DNA of 64,000 bases, from contig CP034976.1 in NCBI GenBank assembly GCA_004026145.2, positions 6,254,296 to 6,318,295 of the forward strand. The letters are read 5' to 3'. Each line of letters opens with the position of its first letter. Positions within the stretch are counted from its first letter, which is position 1. Position numbers and translations under genes: made by a program. The notes beneath the pieces are model-generated. The model was not told where the DNA came from. It searched no databases and was given only the letters and a program-made list of their open reading frames with translations. Of this stretch, positions 36,271-50,320 are shown in pieces. Source of the DNA: Takifugu bimaculatus (lineage: Eukaryota > Chordata > Actinopteri > Tetraodontiformes > Tetraodontidae).

Positions 36271-39200
36271 GATAGACAGACGGGGGCGGGGGGTGGGGGT
36301 AAGGCAAGGAGGGGCGTTTTAGCCAAACGGTACGGCTGGATTCACTGCTTTAATTATGCAGGCAGACATGCTCTGGGGTGAACTCTGGTACCAACATGCT
36401 GCCGCTGACATGGGATCAGGGCCCCAGGGCTGCTACAGAGGGGCGGCGGGGGGGCGCAGGAGCCCTCAGAGAGCCATCTGAGGATTAAGAAGTACACGAG
36501 AGTGAGCAATGAAGGAAGGGGGGGGCAGAGAAATGATAAATTAAAGTGCAGCCAGACAGGAAGTGATAGATCAGCCACACACTGAAACTACCGATGATTA
36601 ATTCTGGATCTTATATTACCACCTTCATCTGAGAGTAGCTTGTATTCACCTGTTCGCAGTTGAGGAACAGCTATTTCATTTTCTCTTCAAACTTTTGTCG
36701 CTCTCCCATCTATTTTTACAAAGCGCTGCAGCCCTGGTTATATTGCTAATTAACCTAAGTTAACGGTTTTCCTTGCATCTCTTAGTTGGCCAAATTAAAT
36801 GCATTTGCGTGCTTCAGTTTTTAATCTAATATTTCTTAGATCCTTGGTATAATTGCTCGTCAGATTGTCAGCGGAACCGCCCTCCGGGGCCATGGCGTTT
36901 AACACAGCAACTCGGAGAAGTTACAAGCAAGTAAATTCCTTCTAATCGCTTTATGGAGAGGAAGGAAACGAGAAATTTACCCTTCCGATGGAAAAGTGGA
37001 GGCTCTTAACCAGGCTGCAATTATATTTACACACAGTGTCTGGTTCTGCTGGACTGGAGTGGGCTGAAAATTAAAAGAGAGGGACGGAGAGATGAATGAG
37101 GAAAAAAAAGGGGCGCAAAACAGCTTATACCATTAACAAGATTACATCCCAAACCGTACGGGGATGTTGGAAAAGCTCATCCACACGTCATGACAGGATA
37201 ATACCTGCAGGGATGACGGCGGTTTAACCTTTACTGGACTGACCCAAAGAGCTCCTCTGAAATTACAGCTGCTGTTGTTCAAATTTGGCCCGTTCCACGT
37301 CACCGTGGAAGCTTATCAATTAGCTACCAATGTGGAGGCTCTTGCCGAGGCGCTGCTACCTGTCCCCCCAGCCCTGCGGCGCCTGTAATAACTCCCCCTC
37401 GGCCTGTCGCACGGGAACCTATTTGTATGCGTCTGTGTGTCCTGCGCGACGGCACGGTCGGATGCTCTATTAATCTTTCTCTATGAACATTTACTGGCGC
37501 TGATGAAATTGGGCCCAATGAGGCGAGCCTCCAGTAGCCGGGATAGGCCCCATTCGTCTTGATTTGACTCGCGTGCTGACACCGGAGCGCTCCGATGACA
37601 GAGGTTAAGTCGGTGAGCGGCTGCCGCCTCCTTGTTTGCTCTTTTAACTCCCCACCTTTCACCGTCCGCCCGAACCAGAGGAGCAGGAGGTGTCTCATGT
37701 CGATGTTATGGGGGCACAAACTGGAACATCCGATAACTCCCGCGTGGCCGATTTCCACCCTCCTGTCACCAGGCAGCACATCTCAAACAAATATATAGAG
37801 AGGCGCCGCTTCTCCTTGATAGTGTGTGACTTTGGGAGACGGGGGAATGGAATCAGGTGGCTGACAAGCGGCACCTTCTCTCATCCAACAATTTCACAGC
37901 ATCATTTTGGGATTATTTGATTACTCACCGGGACCCATGATCGAAGCTCGTTCTGGCCCCCGGTGCTTGGAGAAAAGTGCGACAAGCAGTGAAGAAGAAG
38001 TGAGAGCAGACGGTAAAGCTCACTCTGTCAGGCCCTTGGATAAATTAAAACTCTGCTCTTTTTGGTGTGTTTATGTTCTTCCTCTTCTTTATTTGGAAAC
38101 CCTGATACTAAGTCAGGTGATTAGCCTTGCAGCTGCAGCCAGCTGCTGATGACAGACTGTCTGCGTCCATGCTTCATCTGCGGTTCAGTCTGATGTCAGC
38201 GAAGGTGCAGCACCTCCAGTGCCTCCTTGAGACTCCTCTCGGGTTACAGAGGGATTCCAGGCAGAAGACTTATAGGAAGTATCGCCACATCAGCTCCATT
38301 AGCTTAATTAGGAATGTTTAAATTATAAAACGGAGCATGAGACGGAGACATGACTCACAACTGGCCATTTTGCTCTTGTCGCCATAAAAAAGGAGGGAAA
38401 TGTGCTAATGGTTTGGCAAGCGCGTGGGCAACACGATACCATGGTCATTTTCAGTGCCTGCTAAATATCGGCACTTTATGAAAACTAGCTGAGCCCTGCG
38501 AGGAGCCTGACGGATGAGGTGGCCCTTTGAAACTGGAGCCTCCGCAGAGAGTCTACACACATTCAGAAGTGCACAATACAAAGAGCGGCACATCGCCCGT
38601 GCAATATTGCTCCTTGTCCTTCATTCCAGCATAATCACCTGAAAAATTTGCGTCGCGTGTGTAAAGAGGCTTTGTTTAGCGCGGCATTTGTTCTCGGTCA
38701 CGATGCTCCCCCCGTTTTCAAAGGCAGAGATTCAGAGCGGTGAGAGATTACCGCACTGTTACCTTGTCAAATCCGTGCGGACAGTCAGATCTGGGGCAAT
38801 ATTTGTGCACGCCCACCGCTGGTATTGTTACCTCCCAGTCAGGTTGCACTGTAAACCGCTTAGACGGGAGGAGATTTGTTGCTTTTGAAGCATCGCTCCT
38901 CTGGGTCAGCAAGGGAGACTGATGCCCCCCCAAACACACAGCAGAAAATTCCCAGCACATCATTGAAAAAAACGATATTCCCAGTGCAGTCCATATCTCT
39001 GTGTTTACCATCTTTTTGTTATTTATAACTCTCCCTAGCCTCACAAGGGCACACAGTCGACGGCCCACACCCATCCGAACATTCCCGCAAGAGTCCATTA
39101 CGCACTCTGGAAATGATCCGACAAAACTCAGCATGTAAGATCATAAAACTCCCGCACCACTTCAAACTGCTCGCCGGAGAATGATGGAACTACCGTTAGC

Positions 39201-42200
39201 ATGATCAGAGAACCATACGCAGACAACCCGTCATTTTCTCGTTCCAGTCAAGTGATGCGAGTCACGTGGGGACCACTGAGCTGCAGTAGGGGAAGTGGTT
39301 AGCATCGTAATGACAGCAAGTAGCATATTTTTTCATTTTCAACTTGCAGACTAAACCCGAAGACCTCCTTAGAACTGTATTTTTAAAATTTTGCACACTG
39401 ACATTGGCAAATTTGGTGCTTTACAAAAACCCAGAGCTTGACCACCAAACACGTAACACTGTCTGGAAAAGCGTCCCTTTAACAGGAAGAAACCTGCAGC
39501 AGGACTGGGCTGATCACAGGAGATCCTCCCGCTGATGGCTGGTCTGGTAAAGGAGGAGAACGGCGGCCTAATTTGCTTCAGTTGTATGTGAAAATGGAAG
39601 GAAAGTTTCCCACACTCCATCCACACGTTACATTGATTTTAAACCCTAAACATACAGAAAATGAATGTTTGCTGCCGAGCGTGACAACAGGGGAACCATC
39701 TAAAGCGATCTCCTGCTTGGTTAAAGCTGATGTAGCTACATTAGCCAAATTTGTTTAATTAGGCCGCGTTAACTCAAGCGGCAGACACCATTTTTAATTC
39801 AACACGCGCGGAGCTGCTTGATATCCGGTGCATAAATCTGATCCGGAGGAGCGTAACGAGCCTCCGTGACGATAATCAGCATTCAGATGGTTTTATGTGC
39901 GAGCAGTAAGGGATCGTCTGTGGAACAATTACTCCACTGTTGCTGTGTATTTGTCGTGAAGTGACATCGGGGCTGGACAGGCTGTTGTAACGAAGTGTGT
40001 ATTTGGAGAAACCTGGCCCTCGGAGGTTTGCCCACTCTGACTGCACTGGGCCTGATGGGGATAATGGAATGTCATTCTGTCAGCTCCTCGGCTGATTAGG
40101 GGGTGTTTGTTATTTATTGATTGTCTTTCATGGCGAATTATCTATGCACAGGTCAGTGGCAGCGTTTTAGTCCTGCGGCTCTGATGTCGGGCCGTTCCCA
40201 TCCACACGCAAAAAATCAATGCGTACAAATAAAATGGAATTTTTTTTAAAATGTCGGGGAAATTAGCAAACACCTCAGCGCAGCCGCTGTCATGCATATG
40301 TTAGCCTGCGGCGGCGGGCGAGCTGACACGAGCCGAGCATTTGCACCGGGACAGAGCATTCCCACCAAGTATTCAATTTTAACAGCAGTCATGTCTCATC
40401 TTCTTCCGTCTGTACCTTTTCAACTCCCAGTCAGCGAGCAGGTGCCTGCTATCTGCGTCCTGGCGTGATCATATTTATCATTAGCGCAGCGCTATCAGCA
40501 GCCGGACTGACCTCCTGGCGTGTTTGTCTTTGCTGGTGCATCTCATTTCATTTTCTCAAAGGCATCATGTTGACGGCCTGACCCAATTTTGCTCATGCAG
40601 ACCATTTTTTTCCCCAAGCTCCGTGATGTGGAGCAGATGCTGCAGTACCCTCTGAAATCAACAGGGGCAGTATTAGATGCTGGAGGTAATATCATATGTG
40701 CACAAAACAACTAACTTCATCGGAGTATCTGCTTCAGGTTACCGGTCGCTTGGCCGAACCACTTTCCGACTCCACGGGCCCCATTTTGAACGGTGAGGAC
40801 TTCAAGAATGACCTTGTGTTATTGCACCGCGTCTGCAATCCACCACCCTAGTCCTCATTTATTTAGTTCATTTCTCATTGACAGACAACAGCTACTATTT
40901 GCGCTGCCAGAGAGTCAACAGCCTGTCAGGGCGCCTCGCCTCGCACGCACCCATTCTCTTCCTCCTTCTGACTTTCTCTGTTGTCCTGATGTTTGTGCGC
41001 TCAAGATGGATGCAGCTCTCTTTATTAGATAGCATCGGTCTTTTGTCTGATGACTAGAATTGCACAGTGGTGGCTGTCTGCGCCACCGAGCCGGATTCGG
41101 CTCCAGCCCTGCGAAGCCGATTGCTCCGGGGCTTTTTGTTTAACCTGGCGGCCATGTGATGGGGCCCACTTGGCCTCGTCATCCAGAGCATAAAAGGCGT
41201 CTGTATCGGGCCTTCTTCTCAGACCGCAGGGCTGTCCGAGCCGCATTGACTTTCTGTCAGCGCCTGCCCGCTTATTGTTTGTGAGTTTGATTAAAAAAAG
41301 AGGGGGAAAAAAAGAGGAAGGAGGAAGACGAAAAATGCAATTACTCAAGTCGGAGGAAACGGAACGCAGGCCTCATAGAGATAATCACAGACTAATGTGA
41401 CATTCTTCCATCACCACAGCAACCAAAGTAAAGCCTGTGAGCAGCAGAAAAGTAGTTTGAAGGAAGGAAAAAAAAACCCCAGCTGGGCTGCAATAGCGTA
41501 CGTCCTTCGCTGTTGCAGGGGTGTAATGGCGTGTTGTGCACAAAAGGATTTTTATGAAGCGTCGCAGCTGCATCTGTTTCGCTCTGCAGCCATTAAACTA
41601 GCCGAAGCGTTAGCAGCCCGCGCGGACAGACCGCGAAAACCGGAGACGCGGCAGAACGAGCAGAGTTGGAGAGACAAACAACAAAAAAACTGCAGGAAAA
41701 AAAGAAACGGGAAGAAAAAAAAAACATGTGTTGCTTAGACAGACGAGCGAGCGCGCGGCTGCGGGTGGTATATCTGTGCGCGGTGCGTCTCTTAATTTCT
41801 GCCAACTAAACAGCTTCCAGATGCACGAGTTTCCTGCGTGGCCCCACCCAGACCAGATGCCAGGTCTGCCAGCAGAGCCGCCTCAAATTGGGCACGTTGG
41901 AGCAAATCGTGGAGTTCCCATCTTCCTGAAGGGGAACTTTTATTCATAAAGTCTTTTCATCTTTGGATCTCTGCTTCTGAGCTGGGGAAGGGGTGATGGT
42001 GGTGGTTGGAGGGGGGGGTGGTTGGGGGGTATAATGGCTAAGTCATGGGAGGGGAGCTTGTGTCTGTGTGTGCTATTTTAGCATGTGTACAGTGGAAGGA
42101 AGTTGGTGATAGGAAAAGAGAGGACATCCTCCTCAGTAAGTGGTTCCAGGTTACTCAGGCATGTTGCCCTCAGCCACAAACTCCAGAAACTCCTACGTCA

Positions 42201-45156
42201 ATTCAGGCGCCCCCCCACCTCTTATCTCAACCTGGAGGGGCTCCGATTATATTTTTGGTGGTTTTGTTGACAAGCCTGAAATAAAGATGTCACAGGCTTC
42301 CAGTCTCACACGTGCGCGCTCCAGAACTCAGTAGAATTTGAGAGTACTGCAGGAATAAAGCTGATATTGCACTTTTTTTTTTTTAAAACACAAAAAAAAC
42401 CAACACTTCATTCTTACACCCATTTTAAAAAAGATATTTCAAAACCAACAGTTGAATTGGAACTAACTTGTTCCTTAGAAACCCCCGAGCTGAAGGTGGA
42501 GATGCAGCGAGCTGCAACAAAACCCTGCAGTCGTGAAAATAAAGTCTGGGAAGTGGTGAAACAGTGAAACTCCAGCAGTTCAGACAAGAACGGAGAACTT
42601 TGATGCTTGATGATGAACTTTAGAAGGCAAAACAAAGCAGGTACGCTGAAAACAACAGCAACAAGATCCTGACAAATGGCAGGAGAGCACACAAAGTGAC
42701 CTGAACAGAAGAGGGAGGGGTTTAAATACAGCAGGAAGTGGCCAATTAGCCACAGGTGAGACACATTTTGGTGATGAGGAGATTTAAATTAGATTTTAAA
42801 TCATTTTGAACATTATTAATCTACAGGCTGTTTCCTGTCCAACAGGAACCTCGTCCATGTTCTCTCTCCTGCTTTTCTCCCCAGAGCTGACAGGTAAACA
42901 AAGACAGAAATAGGATAATGGATTTTTTTTTTCCTTTTTTTTCCACCCAGCTTGCTGATGTCGGATGACAGCGAGTCGCGCCTCAGCCTGACTGCGGGTC
43001 AGCGGTGGGGACCGCCTCGTGGTCACCTGATTCCCATTCCTGTCCTCCTCCTCCGCCTGCAACAGCCTTCACTTTCCATTTGGACCTGCTGTGAAAAGCT
43101 GACATGCTCAAAGACATATAGGATTCCATTATTTTCACTCATATGAGGGTGCCACACTTGATTCAAGCAGAGATATCCAACCCCCCCACACACACACATC
43201 TGCACACACAAACACACAAACACTCCCTTGTCATCAGCCGGCTCCTTTATAAAAGGCCACTTATGATGAGAAATACAAGCTAATTTTGATGGGATTGACT
43301 GAAATTTTTTATATTTCCCCCTGAAAATGAAGCAGAGAGCAACTGAGGTCATAATAACAGCCGTAAATCAGATTCCAAAGGGTCAGCCATCAATAATTAA
43401 AAGGGTGTGTTTATGACTGACAAAGATCATAATTAATCTGCTCCGGTGGGGGCAGATTTTACAGATTATATCCATCATGCTCTGTTTGGGTCCTTACAGG
43501 CCACCGCATGGCACCGGGGGGACATTGATTAAGACGTGCTTAGTGGATTATAAACCACGGTTCCGCGGGCCAGTCGTAAATAATAAAAGCAATCTTTTAC
43601 CTTTCTACTAAAGCCCATACAGTTGTAACAGGCTATGATTCATAAGCCGGTTCATAAGCAGGCCGCCGGGCCGGGATGTAGGAGATTAGTTTATGATGCC
43701 TGGTGCACCCGACAGGGATCAGATGAGATGATACGGTTCTGTCTCCCCTGTTCAGATTACATAAATCTCCTGTTCTACACGGGTCGGTGACACGTTCGGC
43801 CTGTTTTCTCCGATCAGGACCTCCGTGCGGCTGTTTTTGTGTGCAACCCTGCTAGGACGCCAACCTGGCGACCTTGCAGGAGTCTGCAACGGGATTCTTG
43901 GGAGCGCACTTGTGCGTGGAAAAGACAATCAGCTGCGTTCTTGAATAAAGAAAAATAAGACACTCCAAAGGCAGAGATACGCCCTTGGAAACCCGGCGCA
44001 CATATTTAAAATGTTTTCCCTTCAACTAGCGTCTCTTTAGTCATTGAAACCTTAATCAAGTGGATCTGCTGCGTCGTCCTCCGGCTGAGCGCCGGATAAA
44101 CTCGCCGATCTCCAGATTACACATCGGAGCGGCTTCGTGGTGAACTGACAAGGGGAAAAGCACATCAGCGGCTACCAGTCAGACAGAAAATGGAGAGTGT
44201 CAAGGCAGGCCGCCAAATCAAGACAGATCCTGCAGCGAAATGTGTTTAGGCCGTGTACCGATTTCACTTTTCCCGTCTCGCTTCTTTTCCCGCTGCTCCG
44301 GCCGGCTGGGGGTGGGGGTGGGGGAATTAGCCTTTATGACGGCTCCCGGGCCTGACGGGCAGGGAAGTCTGGCCCGTTCTTTCGTCACCTGTCTCCGCTT
44401 CTGGGATTTAACATGGCCGGGGTGTCCCGCGCCTGACGAGGCGAGGCGGGGAGGGGTGGGGACACAGGTGGGGAGCAAAAACAAACAAATGCAGGCAGAA
44501 ACACAACATGCTCGCGAACAAAAGAATTAGACGTGCGGGGCAGGGAGAGATTGCTTTCCCAGCCGGGGTCACTTGATTTGACAAGCTGCATTTTGCCCGG
44601 CGTGGATGGTGGAGACATACGTGCAGGCTGCAGCGGGCTAATGTATGCAGGAAGGGGGGGGGGACGGAGGTACCGGATTGATTTCCCCCCCTTCTCCACG
44701 CTATGAAAAGGTCACTTTGATCAATGCTGCATAATTGGGCCTGTATCAGGATCATATCGGCTCATTTTACTGTTAAATGGTGAAATATTAAATATTGGGC
44801 TGGTACGATTGCACTCATTAGCTGGGCTTTTTCATTTATAGCCCTTTAATTAATTTGAACCCGACCCCTTTGACTTAAAAGCACTCTGAGGAAACCACAA
44901 GATCTCAGCCAATCGGATCCGCTTACCAGCGCGTAGTTAATGGATACCAGAGATACAAAAGCATCAGCACGGGGGTTAATAACGCCTTCGCGTTTAAATT
45001 CAAACCTGTAGGAAAAAGGCCGCAAACCAAGTGGACTCGCTGTACTCAGGCAGCTTTAATCAAACCACGCACGACCGATGCAGTTCAACAAATCATAAAA
45101 TGGCCCCAGTTCTGCTGAAAAGGGATCCTTCATCACTGTCAAACGCGACTCCACGT
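36271..45156. other. Non-coding interval with G-rich tracts and enhancer-like blocks
   Basis: No exon is supported. G-quadruplex-prone tracts lie at 36281-36316 and 42000-42031. AT-rich unique blocks include 39990-40600 and 43360-43760, where TAAT, AATTAA and CATAATTAAT words cluster. CA-rich sequence occurs at 43187-43225. GC rises at about 44270-44470. Long frames at 37324-37779 and 44218-44755 overlap each other on both strands and look like chance. Confidence 0.4.
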
Positions 45157-45181
45157 CCCCCCCCCCCCCCCCCCCCCCCCC
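45157..45181. repeat. Run of 25 consecutive C
   Basis: An uninterrupted C25 homopolymer, the longest single-base run I noticed in the window. Its length is likely unreliable in any assembly. Confidence 0.9.
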
Positions 45182-48100
45182 TGCAGGGTTTGATTCATCC
45201 ACTTCCTGCCTTCCAACGCTCTTCATTAGGAATCCTGATTGGACATAAAGACGAGACGCGAGGAGCCGTGCCGCCACTGCAGACGAGCGCTCTGTCTGTA
45301 GACGACCAGCAGCTAAAAGGAAGAGGGCATTGGGGCAGAGGGAGGACGGGGGGGGGGGCACTAAAAGCACTTTAATGACACGGCCGGACTCGTGTTTCCT
45401 AATAATGCAGGCCAGATTAATTATGCTGTGCGTATGGGTCATAATTATACGAGCAGTGATCCTCGCTGCTCAGCCACTCTCCGTCCCTGCCTTGAGTTTC
45501 AGGATAATCCATCAACACTTTCGCATTTTCCTCTCAGAATGTGTTATTTATTAATGCCCCATATTTATGTCTTTATAATTGACGCCCGGGAAGCCAGAGA
45601 GGGGGACATTACGCGCTGCCGAGTGATCGAATGACACTGCTCGCTGTGTCGTTATGACTTAAATGAGATTAAATATCAGTAAAATGCCATATAAAGAAAT
45701 GTGAAGCTGACTAGCATCTCCTTCTGTCGCATGTGTGTGTATTTCTGGGGAAAATGCCACCACCTCTTATCATTCATTCCTGCTTGGATCTTTTGACATA
45801 TTTAGGTAATTAGACATTAGTTTTACCCCCAATAAGAGAAGATGAATTAAGCAGCTTTAAGCTAACTGTACTGAGTGTCCAGTCTTTAACTGAAAATTTC
45901 CTGCATTTTTCCAATGTTTTCGTTGCTCTTCTCTCATAGAAGTGCTAGTTTTGTGCACAGAAATGCACCAGCAGAGCGGCAGGTTGCTAATCTTGAGGAA
46001 CTGGAAAGTGATGTGCACGCACGTGACTCGAGAGGCCGGACGGAGAAGCAGGAGGCAATTTTCTTTGAGGTAAACAGTCTGTACTTGATTTAATAAATCT
46101 CTATGAGACGCTCCCATCTACACGGCGATACCCGCGAGCGCGGGTGGAGGTGTGTGTGTGCGCGCATGTGTGTGTGTGTGTGGGGGGGTGACGGCATAGT
46201 GAGGATGTCTTAATTCCTTGACATAAACATACACACAGATTAATGAAGCCCTGGGAGCTTGTGAAGAACGGCAGAGATTGCTTATCGATCCATATCAAAA
46301 TTTTCATGCTAATCCAAGTCCAGAGCCGGAGTGTCTGGTATCAGAGTTAATAATCTGATTTCTAGGCTGTCCGGGACAATTCCAGCCAACGTGAGGGCCT
46401 AATCACAGCGCCGTCTTCCCATCTGTGAGCAGCTGCCTCGGCCCTACGACGCACGTCAGCCCCCCCCTCTTCCCCATTTCATTGCCTCCCTCACACCCCG
46501 CCCCGCTCCCGGGGCCCCTGGATCCTGGACCCTGGCACCGACTCGGACAGTGATGGAGCGTATGACCGAAGCCTGTTGACAAATTAATTTTTAAAAAATT
46601 TCTGGGCAGATTTGCAGCCAACAGGTTTGGCTGCAAATCGGGTGTGTGGAAAGTCACTAAAAGCGGCGGCGTCCTTTCATGTGCAAGCACGCCCTTGGGG
46701 ATTCGTGTGCACGTGTGACAACTCCACATCTGCAGGCTGCAACTTTTAAAAGACAATGATCCATTTAGCACATTTAGCTAATCCAAGCAGGCGTATTGCT
46801 TTACATAGATGCATGCTGTTTACATGCTAATCTAGCTTTATTAGCTCACGTCCCCTTGGTCATTCTGTCCCTCCCGCTGTGAGGGTTATTATAATGGGAT
46901 GCGTATCAGTTGATGCGTCTTAGTTAAGCTAATATCCTCCTCTCACATTTTTATCTATTAAATCTTAATCACCGACTTGTCTAGTGTCACTTGACATTTG
47001 CATGTTGCCAGGCTGAGCCGCCAACCACGTAGTGCTCAGAGGTCCGACTGCTCCCTCCCAATGAGGGCTTTGTTCGGTCATCGGCGCTCACATTTGCAGG
47101 GGTCAGGGGAGCATCGCTGATGAGAGCAGACCTCAGAGAGGACGATGTGCAATATTCTTAAAGCTTCCAAACAAGAGTTTGAGGTTATATTAGCTCCGGC
47201 TCTCATGCTAGCCGGGACTGATGACGAGACGCGGACGAACAACAGGGAGGAATAAAAAAGACACGTGAAAAGAAGCAGTCGACTCTGCCTTAACTTCCCT
47301 CGATAATCGATCTCCTCGTCTTGATGTTTACAAAAAAGAGTCAATAAGGTGGAGAGGGAGCTCTGTGATTGGCTTTGATTTCTCCTTCCAGTCCAAATCA
47401 AGCATTATCGTCCCTGCCTCTCTCTCAATATGACATTGATGACAGCAGGCGGGATGAAGGCCATCTGCATCGATGAAGCGCGCTAATGCGATCCTTTACC
47501 TGTGTCACACACTATTCAAGCCGTCACTTTTCACATATCCCGTCAACCCTGACTGAGTGTTCCACCAGATTCTTTTGTGTCTTCTTCGTTTCCTGTATAT
47601 ATTCATCCTCATCCCTTGGTAAACCCGGTTATGGCACTTTTTGATCAGGTTTTTAGTATTTTGAACAGTGTGTTAAGGTGCAGAACAATAGTCAAAGGCT
47701 AAATAAGTTAGCCACCAATAGTAAACTGTTGGTGTGATGTGAGATGATGCTCCAGTTTTTGGGTTGCTCTTCTGATGAAACTCCCCTTTTTTCATTCTCT
47801 TATTCTTTCACTCTTCAATTTCCAAAACGTCAGTTTCAAACAAGGTCGCACTTTAGCAAGTTCTTTCTTGTTTCAACAGCTTTGACTCTGAGAAAAAAGC
47901 TAAACGTTTCCGAAGAAAAACCTGAATTTGCTGCCCTAAAAACTGACAGAGCCGTCCTGCGTGAACGCGTACGTGCACGGCTGTTTCTGTGCAATAATGC
48001 GACAGTGATGTTGCCAATGAACAAACAAAACGCGGCCTCTCTTGTAATCTGTGTCTCTTTGCAGCATAATGATGTGTTGCCATGGCCCTGCTCTGCCATT

Positions 48101-48934
48101 GTGATGCAGACTTGCCATGGCGGCTCAGGGGAAGTCTCATCCATATGAGAGGCTTAAGGAAGCCTGTTCAGATCCGCCAGGATTAGGCCCGGGCTAATAC
48201 ACTGGGTCAACAGCATGGTTCTGCTAATGAGACAGGTGTACAGTACTTACCACTGTCTCCCCGTGTAGCACGGGCTCAAACAAAAGCTGATATCATCCCT
48301 CCCGGCTTAGCCCGACTCGTGCAGTTGGATCTGCACCAACCTGAACGCAGACACACAACCGGCGAGCTCAGGGGGATCCAAACTGCGGAGGTTTGGGATT
48401 CCAATCCAGTTTTTTCCCCCCGTTTTTAATCTTTTCACAGGCAGATCCAGAATATCCAACAATTCCAGCATTAGCACAGATGCACTGCTGCAACCGCCTG
48501 CTGGACTCTGTGGCGCTAACGTGGCCTCCAGGGGTACAGGAGAGCGAAAACCTTGTAGCATAAACGTGTATGATGCTAGCAGAACGTTGCCTCTCTACCG
48601 CCTGTCACCGTTAGCATGTCCCACTCTGGTATCTGTCCACCATCGTCCATAAAGCCGTTTTCATAAAATTTCAGAATTGGACAGTTCTCACTAAATGGAC
48701 ACACATCTGCATTGTGGCTCCCTTGTAATTAGCCCACAGTGCTTCGTTTTGTGTAGGGTTGCTTGGATACCACAAAGCCCCCCCCCCCCAATCCTCAGTC
48801 ATGCTGTGAGTTGTGCAGCAGAGATGAGACACACGTCCGTTCCTCAGAGCCGCCGTCGCAGCGTCCAACAGCAGCAGGTATTTGATCCTGAGCCGCTCCG
48901 CTTCTCCTCAGTGTTGATCAAAAGAAAAGACAGA

Positions 48935-48936
<2 letters not shown>
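45182..48936. other. Non-coding interval
   Basis: This is unique sequence without exon signatures. An interrupted GT run ending in a G-run lies at 46150-46189, an ATGCTAAT octamer-like site at 46306-46313, and a C11-like run at about 48779-48789. The 134-codon frame at 47744-48148 overlaps three opposite-strand frames and has no domain. Confidence 0.4.
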
Positions 48937-48974
<38 letters not shown>

Positions 48975-48987
48975 TGGTGGGGGGGGT
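48937..48987. repeat. (GT)n followed by a G-rich tract
   Basis: About 18 GT units (48937-48973) run into GGTGGTGGGGGGGG. Confidence 0.96.
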
Positions 48988-49416
48988 CTGTCCTCTGCCG
49001 CCTCCTTAAAACCTACGGACGCCCCCTTCCTGTCAAAACATTTGAGAAATCCCATTTTCCTTTAATAAAGTATAGTTCTGTCCTGCAGATGTATGCTGGG
49101 ATAACATGTCATACTCTGTCGCCGTGGAGATCGGCGCCCCGCTGATGCTCTCAGGCAGTGAGAAAATTGCCTTATTGAAACACGTTGCTCGGAGTGACTA
49201 TAATGCCTCGCCGAGGGCCGGCATTATGCACACGCCATATTCAGGAGCTCGGAGTGGAAAAACTATGAATATAAAGTATCACTGAAGGCTCCTGCATGTT
49301 CCTCGCTGCTTTTCCCTCAAAACCTTTGTCAAATATGATGATTTGCTGATTTTAGACAAAAGCGCTGCTGCTTCCGGGACAAATGATTCCACCAGTGTCT
49401 GCAGAGGCCTCTCTAC

Positions 49417-49419
<3 letters not shown>

Positions 49420-49453
<34 letters not shown>
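49420..49453. repeat. (CT)17 microsatellite
   Basis: A pure CT run of about 34 bp, a polypurine/polypyrimidine tract that can adopt triplex structure. Confidence 0.96.
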
Positions 49454-49455
<2 letters not shown>

Positions 49456-49645
49456 ACGCCTCCACTTTAACACAACAGCCAAGAGGACAACAAAAATCAC
49501 AAACATTATGAGATCCGCTGCTCGTACGTCAGGACATTCCTAATTATTAGAACGGCACACTTTGGAAGAAATTGATCCTGTGATGTTTGCGGGCCTGAAA
49601 ACAACGCCGCTGCATTGGAAGCACTTTGAGTTTAATGGGCCAGGC

Positions 49646-49690
49646 TGTGCGTGTGTGTGTGCGCGTGTGTGTGCATGTGTGTGTGTGTGG
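49646..49690. repeat. Imperfect (GT)n microsatellite
   Basis: A GT run with GC and CA interruptions (GTGCGCGTG, GTGCATGTG). Confidence 0.93.
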
Positions 49691-50280
49691 AGCTGTGTAA
49701 ACAGAAATGCGAAGCTACCCCAAGAGTACATTTTCTCTGCCGCGTTAAGAGCTTCGTACACATGTTTATTACAATTTCAAACAAAACGCAAACGCCATTA
49801 AACAAATGGGGCCGAGGCAAATTAGCCAGGAATTTAATATTCGCCGGGTCTATGATATAGAACGCCCTGTTACGAGACACTGGGCTGAAGTATCTGTCGT
49901 GAGCGCAGCCTTTCATCCAGCCGGCTCTCTGGAGGATATTTGTAATTAGCAACATTTGCCTAATACTTCAGGTTAATTAGAATATTTAATTGAATAGCTC
50001 TAATCTTCGGAGATGACTATATTATAATCAAATTAGCACCACCGCTAGGCCGGCTATTGAACATGGCAGACTGCCTGGCTCCGGCTCTCTTATCTGCTCC
50101 ATCTCGGCGGAGCGTTCTCACATACTTAATGGTCCATTTGAAGTATGCCATCAACGTTTGATTATTCCGCAACAACAAAAAGCAGCAACACAACCAGTAG
50201 GCATAAAAGGAGGAAGAGATGATAAAGAAAAGCGCTATGGCTCCCATATGGCAGGTTTGGGGAGAGCGGGAGCCCAGCCA

Positions 50281-50315
<35 letters not shown>

Positions 50316-50320
50316 GGGCC
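50281..50320. repeat. (GGC)n trinucleotide repeat in a GC-rich patch
   Basis: Nine to ten perfect GGC units are followed by GGT GGC GGG. Open frames across it give polyalanine, polyglycine or polyproline depending on frame. No flanking sequence resembles a known homeodomain or forkhead exon, so I do not call a gene. Confidence 0.95.

Noticed and set aside
47744..48148. 134-codon plus-strand frame overlapped by three minus-strand frames
   Set aside because: Mutually overlapping frames in both strands without any recognisable motif.
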